Source: Rhizobium sp. R711 (lineage in GTDB: Bacteria; Pseudomonadota; Alphaproteobacteria; Rhizobiales; Rhizobiaceae). From it: a DNA stretch of 64,000 nucleotides. Below the pieces are notes generated by a model, which saw nothing but the letters and a program-made list of their open reading frames with translations, had not been told where the DNA came from and did not search any database. Below, one piece after another: positions 18,839 to 27,690 of this stretch (position 1 is its first letter; each line of letters starts with the position of its first letter). The stretch spans positions 1-64,000 of the forward strand of contig NZ_LOKZ01000034.1 of NCBI RefSeq assembly GCF_002211365.1, in the 5' to 3' direction. The translations under genes and the position numbers were made by a program.

Positions 18839-20113
18839 TCAGGCGTGCTTCTCGAGCCAGGCCGAGATGACGCCTTCCAGCGATTCGACCAGGGCTTCGT
18901 CTTCAAGTTCTTCGACGATCTCGGCAACGAAGGCGTTGACGAGCATAGCGCGTGCCTTCGCCCGGGGAATGCCGCGCGCCATCATGTAGTACAGATGATT
19001 GTCGTCGATGTCCGCAACGGTGGCGCCGTGACCGCACTGAACGTCGTCAGCGAAGATCTCAAGTTCCGGCTTTACCGAAAATTCGGCGTCGTCAGACATC
19101 AGCAGAGTGTTGCACGCCATCTTCGCGTCGGTCTTCTGCGCGTCAGGCGCAACGCGGATCATGCCCTGGAAGACCCCCTTCGCGCGGTCGAAGACGACGT
19201 TGCGGATCACTTCGGTGGAACCGGTATGCGGGACGTTATGGCCGAGCATCATCGTCACGTCGGTATGCGTCTCAGCACCAAGCAGATTGATGCCACGCAG
19301 CGTCAGATCGGCGCCCTCGCCCGTCACCTTGATGTGCAGTTCCTGGCGAACCAGCTTGCCGCCAGCATTGATGACGAAAAGCTTCAGCTTGGCATCGGCG
19401 CCAAGATCAACGCGGATCTGGCCGAGGTGCGTATCGTCTGCACCCTGCTGCTGGATGATGATCCAGGTAAGCTCCGTGCCCTCTCCGACCGTGATGTCGC
19501 TGACATGCGACACAAAAGCCGCATCCGACGTCACTCCGAGGTGACGTTCGATGACAGTTGCCTTGACGTTGGCGCCGAAGTTGACGGGCAGGCGAGTATG
19601 CGTCTGGCCGCCAGCGTGAACGAACTGGATCTCAAGCGGCGCCTCAAGATCGGTTTCGGCTGCTACGTCAATGACATAGCCATCGCGAACGAAGCTGCCA
19701 TTGATGCGGCCGATTGCGTCGTCGTTGCCGAGTGCGCCGAGGCTGGTGGCAGCTGTGCCGTTCGAGAGCAGAGCCGCGTAGTCGGAGATATCGAGGCCAT
19801 CGACCGAAGCCCTGAGATCGGGAACGCCCTGAATAACCGACAGAACCGAGGACTCTTCGACCAGCGGGTCGCGTGCTTCGGAGCCGGCGTCGCCAGCCTG
19901 GTCCGGAATGGCGCGCAGCAGGGTCTTGAGATCGGTATAGTGCCAGGCCTCGATGCGGCGCGTCGGCAAACCCGCCTTCTTCAGGTCGTCAAGCAGCCTG
20001 TCCCGGATGGCGATGACCGAACCGTCGCCCGGCAGTTCGCCGATCTGGTTGTTGAAAGCCTCGATGAGCGCCGCTTCCGCGGCGGTCTGGCGGCTCGTCG
20101 TCTGCATGTTCAT
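18839..20113 (-). CDS. sufD: Fe-S cluster assembly protein SufD
   Basis: A 424-residue SufB/SufD family scaffold component. The N-terminal helical region (EAWHYTDLKTLLRAI) and the C-terminal beta-helix with KMACNTLLMSDDAEFSVKPE, VQCGHGATVADID and YYMMARGIPRAKARAMLVNA are typical. I chose the ATG at 20113 (MNMQTTSRQ). The longer open frame runs back into sufC and lacks conservation. SufD partners SufB and the SufC ATPase in the SufBC2D complex. Confidence 0.95.
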   Translation of the reverse strand: MNMQTTSRQTAAEAALIEAFNNQIGELPGDGSVIAIRDRLLDDLKKAGLPTRRIEAWHYTDLKTLLRAIPDQAGDAGSEARDPLVEESSVLSVIQGVPDLRASVDGLDISDYAALLSNGTAATSLGALGNDDAIGRINGSFVRDGYVIDVAAETDLEAPLEIQFVHAGGQTHTRLPVNFGANVKATVIERHLGVTSDAAFVSHVSDITVGEGTELTWIIIQQQGADDTHLGQIRVDLGADAKLKLFVINAGGKLVRQELHIKVTGEGADLTLRGINLLGAETHTDVTMMLGHNVPHTGSTEVIRNVVFDRAKGVFQGMIRVAPDAQKTDAKMACNTLLMSDDAEFSVKPELEIFADDVQCGHGATVADIDDNHLYYMMARGIPRAKARAMLVNAFVAEIVEELEDEALVESLEGVISAWLEKHA

Positions 20114-20136
20114 GAGACTCGTCCTTTCCGCCTCGA

Positions 20137-20892
<756 letters not shown>

Positions 20893-20964
20893 GGTTTTGT
20901 CCCATAAAAAGCAATCGGAGAAAGGCGCGATCCACGCGCCCTCGCGCATTCATGTCATGTTGCG

Positions 20965-22434
20965 TCAGCCGACGCTGCCTTCGAGCGAGATGCTGATAAG
21001 CTTCTGCGCCTCGACGGCGAATTCCATCGGCAGCTCCTGCAGGACTTCCTTGACGAAGCCGTTGACGATCAGGGCGATCGCCGCTTCCTCCGGAATGCCG
21101 CGCTGCAGGCAGTAGAAGAGCTGGTCTTCCGAGATCTTCGAGGTGGTTGCCTCGTGTTCGAACTGCGCCGTGGAGTTTTTTGCCTCGATATACGGAACTG
21201 TATGGGCGCCGCACTTGTCGCCGATCAGCAGCGAATCGCACTGCGTGAAGTTGCGCGCGTTGCTCGCCTTCCTGTGCGCAGATACCTGGCCGCGATAGGT
21301 GTTCTGCGAAACGCCGGCCGCAATACCCTTGGAGATGATGCGGCTCGAGGTGTTCTTGCCGAGATGGATCATCTTGGTACCGCTATCGACCTGCTGATGA
21401 CCGTTCGAGACGGCGATCGAATAGAACTCGCCGCGGCTATCGTCGCCGCGCAGGATGCAGGACGGATACTTCCAGGTGATCGCGGAGCCGGTTTCGACCT
21501 GCGTCCAGGAGATCTTCGAGCGGTCGCCACGGCAATCGCCGCGCTTGGTGACGAAGTTGTAGATACCACCCTTGCCCTGGGCATCGCCCGGATACCAGTT
21601 CTGAACCGTCGAGTACTTGATCTCCGCATCATCGAGCGCAACGAGCTCAACGACGGCGGCATGCAACTGATTTTCGTCGCGCTGCGGCGCGGTGCAACCT
21701 TCGAGGTAAGACACGTATGCACCTTCCTCAGCGATGATCAGCGTGCGCTCGAACTGGCCGGTGTTTTTTTCGTTGATGCGGAAGTAGGTGGACAGCTCCA
21801 TCGGGCAACGAACGCCCTTCGGGACGAACACAAACGAGCCATCGGTGAAGACGGCGGAGTTGAGGGTCGCATAATAGTTGTCGGACGTGGGAACGACGGA
21901 ACCGAGGTACTTCCGCACCAGTTCCGGGTGCTCGCGGATGGCTTCCGAGATCGACATGAAGATCACGCCGGCTTTCTTCAGCTCTTCCTTGAAGGTCGTA
22001 ACGACGGAGACGGAGTCAAAAACGGCATCGACCGCGATCTTCGGCTTCTCGACACCCGCCAGGATTTCCTGCTCCTTTAGCGGAATGCCAAGCTTTTCGT
22101 AGACCTTGAGGATCTCCGGATCGACCTCATCAAGCGACTTCGGACCAGGCGTGCTTTTCGGCGCGGCGTAGTAGTAGATGTCGTTGAAATCGATCTTCGG
22201 ATAATCGACGCGCGCCCAGGTCGGTTCTTCGAGTGTCAGCCAGCGCTTGTAGGCCTCAAGCCGCCATTCGAGCATCCATTCCGGCTCCTGCTTCTTGGCG
22301 GAGATGAAACGGATGATGTCTTCGGACAGGCCCTTGGGCGCCTTGTCCATTTCGATGATGGTCTCGAAACCGTATTTGTACTGATCAACGTCAATCTGGC
22401 GGACGCGATCAACCGTTTCCTGGACGGCGGGCAT
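20965..22434 (-). CDS. sufB: Fe-S cluster assembly protein SufB
   Basis: A 489-residue scaffold on which clusters are assembled. Typical strings include YKYGFETIIEMDKAPKGL at the N-terminus, YVSYLEGCTAPQRDENQLHA, and the C-terminal NFTQCDSLLIGDKCGAHTVP with QLFYCLQRGIPEEAA. The start at 22434 follows AGAATGACATG sequence. The longer upstream frame is unconserved. It lies 143 bp downstream of sufS2. Confidence 0.97.
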   Translation of the reverse strand: MPAVQETVDRVRQIDVDQYKYGFETIIEMDKAPKGLSEDIIRFISAKKQEPEWMLEWRLEAYKRWLTLEEPTWARVDYPKIDFNDIYYYAAPKSTPGPKSLDEVDPEILKVYEKLGIPLKEQEILAGVEKPKIAVDAVFDSVSVVTTFKEELKKAGVIFMSISEAIREHPELVRKYLGSVVPTSDNYYATLNSAVFTDGSFVFVPKGVRCPMELSTYFRINEKNTGQFERTLIIAEEGAYVSYLEGCTAPQRDENQLHAAVVELVALDDAEIKYSTVQNWYPGDAQGKGGIYNFVTKRGDCRGDRSKISWTQVETGSAITWKYPSCILRGDDSRGEFYSIAVSNGHQQVDSGTKMIHLGKNTSSRIISKGIAAGVSQNTYRGQVSAHRKASNARNFTQCDSLLIGDKCGAHTVPYIEAKNSTAQFEHEATTSKISEDQLFYCLQRGIPEEAAIALIVNGFVKEVLQELPMEFAVEAQKLISISLEGSVG

Positions 22435-22577
22435 GTCATTCTCCAATCTCGCCGGAGAAAAGGTCCGGCAGCTTGTCGTTCGGGCGGTATCGTTTGCCCC
22501 GTATGTAGGTGGCCAAAAGGGACTTTTCAGCCCGAATGGCAAGCGGAAAATTGCGTTTCCGCAAATTTATGAAGCGG

Positions 22578-23744
22578 TCACGCCGCCTCCCCGGCCGGCT
22601 TGCGCCGAGCGGATATTTTCGCAAAGACGGAAATCGCCTTGTCGATCTCTTCTTCGGTCGTGGCAAAGCCCAACGAAATGCGCAAAGCACCGAGCTTGGG
22701 ATCACGCCCCATGGCAACGAGAACATGGCTCTCGCCGACCTTGCCGGACGAGCACGCAGACCCTGCAGAGAGCGCGACACCTTCGAGATCGAAGGCGATC
22801 TGGCCAGTTTCGGCCTTCAGCCCCGGAAGCGTGAAGAAAGTCGTGTTCGAAACGCGTTGGCCCTCGGAGCCGTAGATGACGACGTCGGGCGCCGCGCCGC
22901 GCATTCCGGTTTCCAGTCGATCGCGCAGCGCCGAAATGGCCTCGGTGCGCGTCTCAAGTTCCGCGACAGCAGCCTCGGCCGCAGCACCGAAACCGATCAC
23001 CGCAAGCGAATTCTCTGTCCCCGAACGGTGACCTTTCTCCTGCCCACCGCCATGGATCAGCGGCCGTGGCATCAACACTTCGCCGCGCGTGACAAGCGCA
23101 CCCGCACCTTTCGGACCGCCGATCTTGTGCGCTGACACGATCATGAAATCGGCGCCGAGTGCGTTGATATCCAATTTCAAGCGCCCTGCCGCCTGCACGG
23201 CATCGACAACGAGCAGACCGCCATAGGCCTGTACGATCTTCGCGACTTCGGCCATTGGCTGAACAATGCCGGTCTCGTTGTTAACAAGCATGACCGCGAT
23301 CATCGGCAATCCGGTCGACTTGTCGTGAGCCGCAAGCAGGGTGCCAAGCGCATCAAGATCGACAACGCCAGCCTCGGTAACCGGAATCTCTGTCGTCTGT
23401 TCCTTCGGGAACCGGCCTCCTTCGCGCACCGCGGGATGCTCGACCGCCGAATAGTAAAGCCGGCTGACTGTAAGCGGCGTCCGACCCATCTTGAAATCTG
23501 GCGTCAGCACCGTGTTGGCTGCTTCCGTGGCGCCACTGGTAAAGATCACATGCGCGGGATCAGCACCCGCAAGCGCCGCCACCTGCCGACGTGCCTGCTC
23601 GATTGCAGCTCGCACAGCGCGGCCTTCGCCATGCACCGAGTTCGGGTTGCCGAACAGGTCCATCGCGCGCAGAACCGCGTGGCGCGCATGCGGATGCAGC
23701 GGCGAAGTCGCGTTCCAATCGAGATAAAGGCGTGGCGGCGCCAT
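22578..23744 (-). CDS. sufS2: IscS/NifS-type cysteine desulfurase (SufS2), first gene of the suf operon
   Basis: A 388-residue group I cysteine desulfurase: YLDWNATSPLHPHAR at the N-terminus, the cofactor lysine in IVSAHKIGGPKGAGAL, the catalytic cysteine in LSAGSACSSGKVGESHVL, and HRSGTENSLAVIGFG. It differs from SufS1 in class, so the operon carries two desulfurases. The gene order S2-B-C-D-S1-X-A equals the Agrobacterium operon reported to be controlled by Irr and RirA. An Irr-type box lies 111 bp upstream. Confidence 0.95.
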   Translation of the reverse strand: MAPPRLYLDWNATSPLHPHARHAVLRAMDLFGNPNSVHGEGRAVRAAIEQARRQVAALAGADPAHVIFTSGATEAANTVLTPDFKMGRTPLTVSRLYYSAVEHPAVREGGRFPKEQTTEIPVTEAGVVDLDALGTLLAAHDKSTGLPMIAVMLVNNETGIVQPMAEVAKIVQAYGGLLVVDAVQAAGRLKLDINALGADFMIVSAHKIGGPKGAGALVTRGEVLMPRPLIHGGGQEKGHRSGTENSLAVIGFGAAAEAAVAELETRTEAISALRDRLETGMRGAAPDVVIYGSEGQRVSNTTFFTLPGLKAETGQIAFDLEGVALSAGSACSSGKVGESHVLVAMGRDPKLGALRISLGFATTEEEIDKAISVFAKISARRKPAGEAA

Positions 23745-23854
23745 GATCTTTCGTCCTGCGCTAAATCCTTGCTAGGCGGCTCGGCTCATTTTCCTTGAAA
23801 TTTCGGCCGCGCTTGCCTTATGACACATCCACAATGCGTGGAGCGCCATGCAAG

Positions 23855-23871
23855 TTTCGAATTGTTCTAAA
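23855..23871. promoter_or_regulatory. Irr-type iron control element upstream of the suf operon
   Basis: TTTCGAATTGTTCTAAA is an inverted repeat of the form TTTxGAA-N3-TTCxAAA, matching the iron control element bound by the haem-responsive regulator Irr in rhizobia. It lies between the divergent sufS2 and the alpha/beta hydrolase gene. A second A/T-rich partial palindrome, TTTTAGAAAA, follows at about 23877-23886. Confidence 0.7.
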
Positions 23872-23948
23872 CTGCGTTTTAGAAAAGCTGACAACATTCG
23901 TCAAGTCTGCGCAGCGCGAACGCGAAGAAATAAAACGCCGGAGTACCG

Positions 23949-24626
23949 ATGCCCGAAGTCATTTTCAACGGCCCCGCAGGCCGCCTTGAAGGCCGCTACC
24001 AGCCCTCCAAGGAAAAGAGCGCGCCGATTGCCCTCATTCTGCACCCGCACCCCCAGTTCGGCGGCACGATGAACAACCAGATCGTCTACCAGCTCTTCTA
24101 CATGTTCCAGAAGCGCGGGTTCACGACATTGCGCTTCAACTTCCGGGGAATCGGTCGCAGCCAGGGTGAGTTCGATCACGGCGCGGGCGAGCTTTCGGAC
24201 GCAGCGTCCGCGCTCGACTGGGTTCAGAGCCTGCATCCTGATTCGAAGACTTGCTGGGTTGCCGGCTATTCCTTCGGCTCGTGGATCGGCATGCAGCTCC
24301 TGATGCGCCGCCCGGAGATCGAAGGTTTCATGTCGATCGCGCCGCAGCCGAACACCTATGACTTCTCCTTCCTCGCGCCCTGCCCGTCTTCCGGCCTGAT
24401 CATCAACGGCGAAGCCGACAAGGTCGCGCCCGAGAAGGACGTCAACGGCCTCGTCGAGAAGCTGAAGACGCAGAAGGGTATCCTGATCACGCACCGCACG
24501 GTGCCGGGCGCCAACCACTTCTTTAACGGCCAGGTCGAGACCTTGATGAGCGAATGCGAGGATTACCTCGATCGCCGCCTGAATGGCGAACTGGTGCCGG
24601 AGCCGGCCGCCAAGCGCATCCGCTAG
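23949..24626 (+). CDS. Alpha/beta hydrolase
   Basis: A 225-residue hydrolase of the COG2945 type. The HPHPQFGGTMNNQIVY segment near residue 35, RFNFRGIGRSQGEFD, the nucleophile region VAGYSFGSWIGMQLL and the final ANHFFNG histidine are recognisable. Substrate unknown. It is divergent from sufS2 across 204 bp containing an Irr-type box, so iron-dependent expression is possible. The 3' end overlaps the convergent GNAT gene by four bases. Confidence 0.88.
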   Translation: MPEVIFNGPAGRLEGRYQPSKEKSAPIALILHPHPQFGGTMNNQIVYQLFYMFQKRGFTTLRFNFRGIGRSQGEFDHGAGELSDAASALDWVQSLHPDSKTCWVAGYSFGSWIGMQLLMRRPEIEGFMSIAPQPNTYDFSFLAPCPSSGLIINGEADKVAPEKDVNGLVEKLKTQKGILITHRTVPGANHFFNGQVETLMSECEDYLDRRLNGELVPEPAAKRIR

Positions 24627-25147
24627 GCCGACCGCATCCCGGCGGTCAGTTCGAACGTCGGGTAGGACAATCCGTCAATGGTGATCGGCATGCGGCTTCG
24701 CATGCCGATTTTCGTTAGGACATGCTGTGATGCGGTATTGTCCGGATGCGTGAAAGCGATGAACTGCGGCGCGAAGTTCCGTCCGAAAAACCAGTCCGCC
24801 AGCCCGTTCACAATCTCCGTAGCATAGCCCTGGCCCCATTCGCGGTGCCGAAGTGAGTAACCGAGCCCGAAATCCTGCCGGTCACCGCCGAACAGTGAGA
24901 AACCCGCGCGGCCGATGAAGCGACCATCCTCACGACTGAGGATTTTGTATTTCGTTGTTCCGTCCCGCGCCTGCTCGCCAAACCAGTTGCGCAGCCGCTC
25001 CTCAGCCTTCTCTCGCGACCATGGCGCCGCACCAGAGAGATATCGCGTCGTCTCGATCGTCGAGTGAAGCTCCTGGATCAAGCCAGCGTCGTCGGGTTCC
25101 CACATAACTGCGACCAGGCGCCGCGTCTCCAGAATCACCTGTCGCAT
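24623..25147 (-). CDS. GNAT family N-acetyltransferase (RimJ/RimL-like)
   Basis: A 174-residue acetyltransferase with an ETRRL start, RFIGRAGFSLFGG, YSLRHREWGQGYATEIVNGL (acetyl-CoA loop, R/Q-x-x-G-x-G/A form) and the TASQHVLTKIGMR motif, typical of the GNAT type that acetylates protein N-termini or small amines. The acceptor is unknown. I chose the ATG at 25147, which overlaps the anmK stop by one base (TGATG). Confidence 0.88.
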   Translation of the reverse strand: MRQVILETRRLVAVMWEPDDAGLIQELHSTIETTRYLSGAAPWSREKAEERLRNWFGEQARDGTTKYKILSREDGRFIGRAGFSLFGGDRQDFGLGYSLRHREWGQGYATEIVNGLADWFFGRNFAPQFIAFTHPDNTASQHVLTKIGMRSRMPITIDGLSYPTFELTAGMRSA

Positions 25148-26265
25148 CACGGCTTCACCACGACACCGCCGCTGACCGGAGCGCGCACACCGGTCGTGCC
25201 GGGAAACGTCAATGGCAAGCCGTCCAACGACCTCACCGCGAGGTAGGCCCAGGCTTCAGCCTCCATTGAATCGCCATTGAATCCCGCCAGTTCTGCGGTT
25301 ATCACCTCGGCGCCCTGGCGATGGGCGATATCTTTCAAATCCTGCATCAGCACGCGATTGAGCCGACCACCACCGCAGACGACATAAAGGGTCGGCGTCA
25401 CCGGCAAGTGACCGGCGGACTTGATGATCGAGGCGGCCGCGACATGGGCGAGCGTGCGAGCGCCATCGGCAAGCTCTGCGTCTGCACCCGATGGCGGCGG
25501 AAAGTCGTTGCGGTCGAGCGATCGCCGCTTCTCCCCGGTAAAGAACGGGCTGTTCAAGTAGCGATCTGCCAGTTCCGCGATGATCCGCCCCTCCGAGGCG
25601 ATCATGCCCCCCTGATCGAACGGTACACCCGCATGGGTCTCGACCCACTGGTCGATCAGTGTATTGCCTGGCCCGCTATCATAGCCGACGAGCACGCCGT
25701 CTGCGCCGATATAGGTCAGGTTGGAGATCCCACCGATATTGACGAAACACACCGGCAAGGTCGCATCAGGCACGTTGGCGGCGAGCGCTGCATGATAGAT
25801 AGGTACCAGCGGTGCGCCCTGGCCGCCGTGAACCATGTCGTTGGCGCGGAGGTCGTACGCGACCGGTATCCCTGTCTCCTGAGCCAGGAGCGCCCCATCG
25901 CCGATCTGGACGGTCAGTGCCTCATCCGGCCGGTGCAGCACTGTCTGCCCATGAAAGCCGATGACGTCGATCGTGGCCGCGTCGATCGCGTTCGCGGCGA
26001 GAAATTCCCTAACGGCAATTACATGACGTAACGTCAGTTCGCGCTCGATCGACGCCAGATCGTCCGGCCGTTGCGCACGTTGCGTAATGGCCTTTGCCTG
26101 TTCCAGCGCGAGCTTCAATCGATCGCGGAAGGTTGGCTCATAGGGAACTCCGAGAAAGGGCCCGCGCTCGACGACGGCGCGGCCGTCGGTACGCAGCAGC
26201 GCCACATCGATGCCATCCATCGATGTTCCGCTCATCAAGCCGATCGCGGTCCTGATCTTCTCCAT
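25147..26265 (-). CDS. anmK: Anhydro-N-acetylmuramic acid kinase
   Basis: A 372-residue kinase that phosphorylates and opens 1,6-anhydro-N-acetylmuramic acid during cell wall recycling. It has the typical N-terminus TAIGLMSGTSMDGIDVALL, then DVIGFHGQTVLHRP, FVNIGGISNLTYIG, GYDSGPGNTLIDQW and the C-terminal CGGGRLNRVLMQDL. Start at the ATG at 26265, with a longer in-frame start at 26310 being unconserved. Translationally coupled to the GNAT gene. Confidence 0.95.
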   Translation of the reverse strand: MEKIRTAIGLMSGTSMDGIDVALLRTDGRAVVERGPFLGVPYEPTFRDRLKLALEQAKAITQRAQRPDDLASIERELTLRHVIAVREFLAANAIDAATIDVIGFHGQTVLHRPDEALTVQIGDGALLAQETGIPVAYDLRANDMVHGGQGAPLVPIYHAALAANVPDATLPVCFVNIGGISNLTYIGADGVLVGYDSGPGNTLIDQWVETHAGVPFDQGGMIASEGRIIAELADRYLNSPFFTGEKRRSLDRNDFPPPSGADAELADGARTLAHVAAASIIKSAGHLPVTPTLYVVCGGGRLNRVLMQDLKDIAHRQGAEVITAELAGFNGDSMEAEAWAYLAVRSLDGLPLTFPGTTGVRAPVSGGVVVKP

Positions 26266-26381
26266 TGCCCCTCGCTGGAAGATTCCTGCAAAATGGTGAC
26301 TGTTCGGCAAAACAGTGCTAAACGCGCCGCGTCACTTCAACAATAGACAATCCGAAAATCCGCACCTGAGAGCAAAAGGTC

Positions 26382-27638
26382 ATGTCCGAGTTCAAATCCG
26401 ATTTCCTCCGCACGCTGAAAGAGCGCGGCTTCATTCATCAGATCTCCGATGAATCCGGCCTCGACGAACTCTTCGCCAAGGAAACGGTAACGGCCTATAT
26501 CGGCTTCGACCCGACTGCGCCGAGCCTGCATGCGGGTTCGCTGATCCAGATCATGATGCTGCATTGGATGCAGGCGACCGGCCATCGCGCCATATCGCTG
26601 ATGGGTGGCGGCACCGGCATGGTCGGTGACCCTTCGTTCAAGGACGAAGCACGCCAGTTGATGACGATTGACACCATCGAGAGCAACATTGCTTCGATCA
26701 AGCGGGTCTTCTCCAATTACCTGACCTACGGCGAAGGCCCTAAGGATGCGTTGATGATCAACAACGCCGAGTGGCTCCGTTCGATCAACTACCTGGAGTT
26801 TTTGCGGGACGTCGGCCGGCATTTCTCAGTCAACCGGATGTTGTCCTTCGACAGCGTCAAAACGCGGCTTGACCGCGAGCAGTCGCTGTCGTTCCTCGAA
26901 TTCAACTACATGATCCTGCAGGCCTACGACTTCGTCGAGCTTGCCAAGCGCTATGATTGCCGTCTGCAGATGGGTGGTTCGGACCAGTGGGGCAATATCG
27001 TCAACGGCATCGACCTCGGTCACCGTATGGGGACGAAACAGCTCTACGCGCTGACCTCGCCGCTGCTGACGACCGCTTCTGGTGCCAAGATGGGCAAGTC
27101 TGCGACCGGCGCTGTCTGGCTCAACTCGGATATGCTGTCTGCCTACGACTTCTGGCAGTACTGGCGCAATACGGAAGACGCCGACGTCTCGCGCTTCTTG
27201 AAGCTCTACACAACGCTGCCGATGGACGAAGTTGCACGCCTCTCGGCGCTTGCCGGTTCCGAGATCAATGAAGTCAAGAAGATACTGGCGACGGAGGTCA
27301 CGGCGATCCTGCATGGCCGCGCGGCCGCCGAACAGGCAGCCGAAACCGCCCGCAAGACCTTTGAGGAAGGCGGTCTTGCCGAGAACCTTCCGTCGGTCGA
27401 CGTCCCGGCTGCCGAGCTTGACGGCGGCATTGGCCTTCTGTCGCTGATCGTCCGCGCCGGCCTGGCAGCCTCGAACGGCGAGGCACGCCGTCACGTTCAG
27501 GGCGGTGCCGTGCGCATCAACGACCAGGCTGTCAGCGACGAGCGCAAGATCGTTGGCAGCGGGGAGATCACTGCCGATGGCGTCATCAAGCTCTCGCTCG
27601 GCAAGAAGAAGCACATCCTGATCCGTCGCGCTGCCTAA
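26382..27638 (+). CDS. tyrS: Tyrosyl-tRNA synthetase
   Basis: A 418-residue class I synthetase. The HIGH-equivalent is in DPTAPSLHAGSLIQ (about residues 44-57), tyrosine and ATP binding in MGGSDQWGNIVNGIDL, and the KMSKS loop is KMGKS (residues 236-240). The C-terminal S4 tRNA-binding domain is visible as ASNGEARRHVQGGAVRINDQ. Divergent from anmK over 116 bp. Confidence 0.97.
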   Translation: MSEFKSDFLRTLKERGFIHQISDESGLDELFAKETVTAYIGFDPTAPSLHAGSLIQIMMLHWMQATGHRAISLMGGGTGMVGDPSFKDEARQLMTIDTIESNIASIKRVFSNYLTYGEGPKDALMINNAEWLRSINYLEFLRDVGRHFSVNRMLSFDSVKTRLDREQSLSFLEFNYMILQAYDFVELAKRYDCRLQMGGSDQWGNIVNGIDLGHRMGTKQLYALTSPLLTTASGAKMGKSATGAVWLNSDMLSAYDFWQYWRNTEDADVSRFLKLYTTLPMDEVARLSALAGSEINEVKKILATEVTAILHGRAAAEQAAETARKTFEEGGLAENLPSVDVPAAELDGGIGLLSLIVRAGLAASNGEARRHVQGGAVRINDQAVSDERKIVGSGEITADGVIKLSLGKKKHILIRRAA

Positions 27639-27659
27639 GCGCGGTCGAGTTCTCAAGCG

Positions 27660-27685
27660 GAAAGCCGGCCTCGTGCCGGCTTTCT
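27660..27685. terminator. Bidirectional terminator between tyrS and the AsmA-like gene
   Basis: AAAGCCGGC (27661-27669) pairs perfectly with GCCGGCTTT (27675-27683) around CTCGT. A-rich and T-rich edges on the two sides would let it terminate both converging genes. Confidence 0.85.
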
Positions 27686-27690
27686 TGTGC

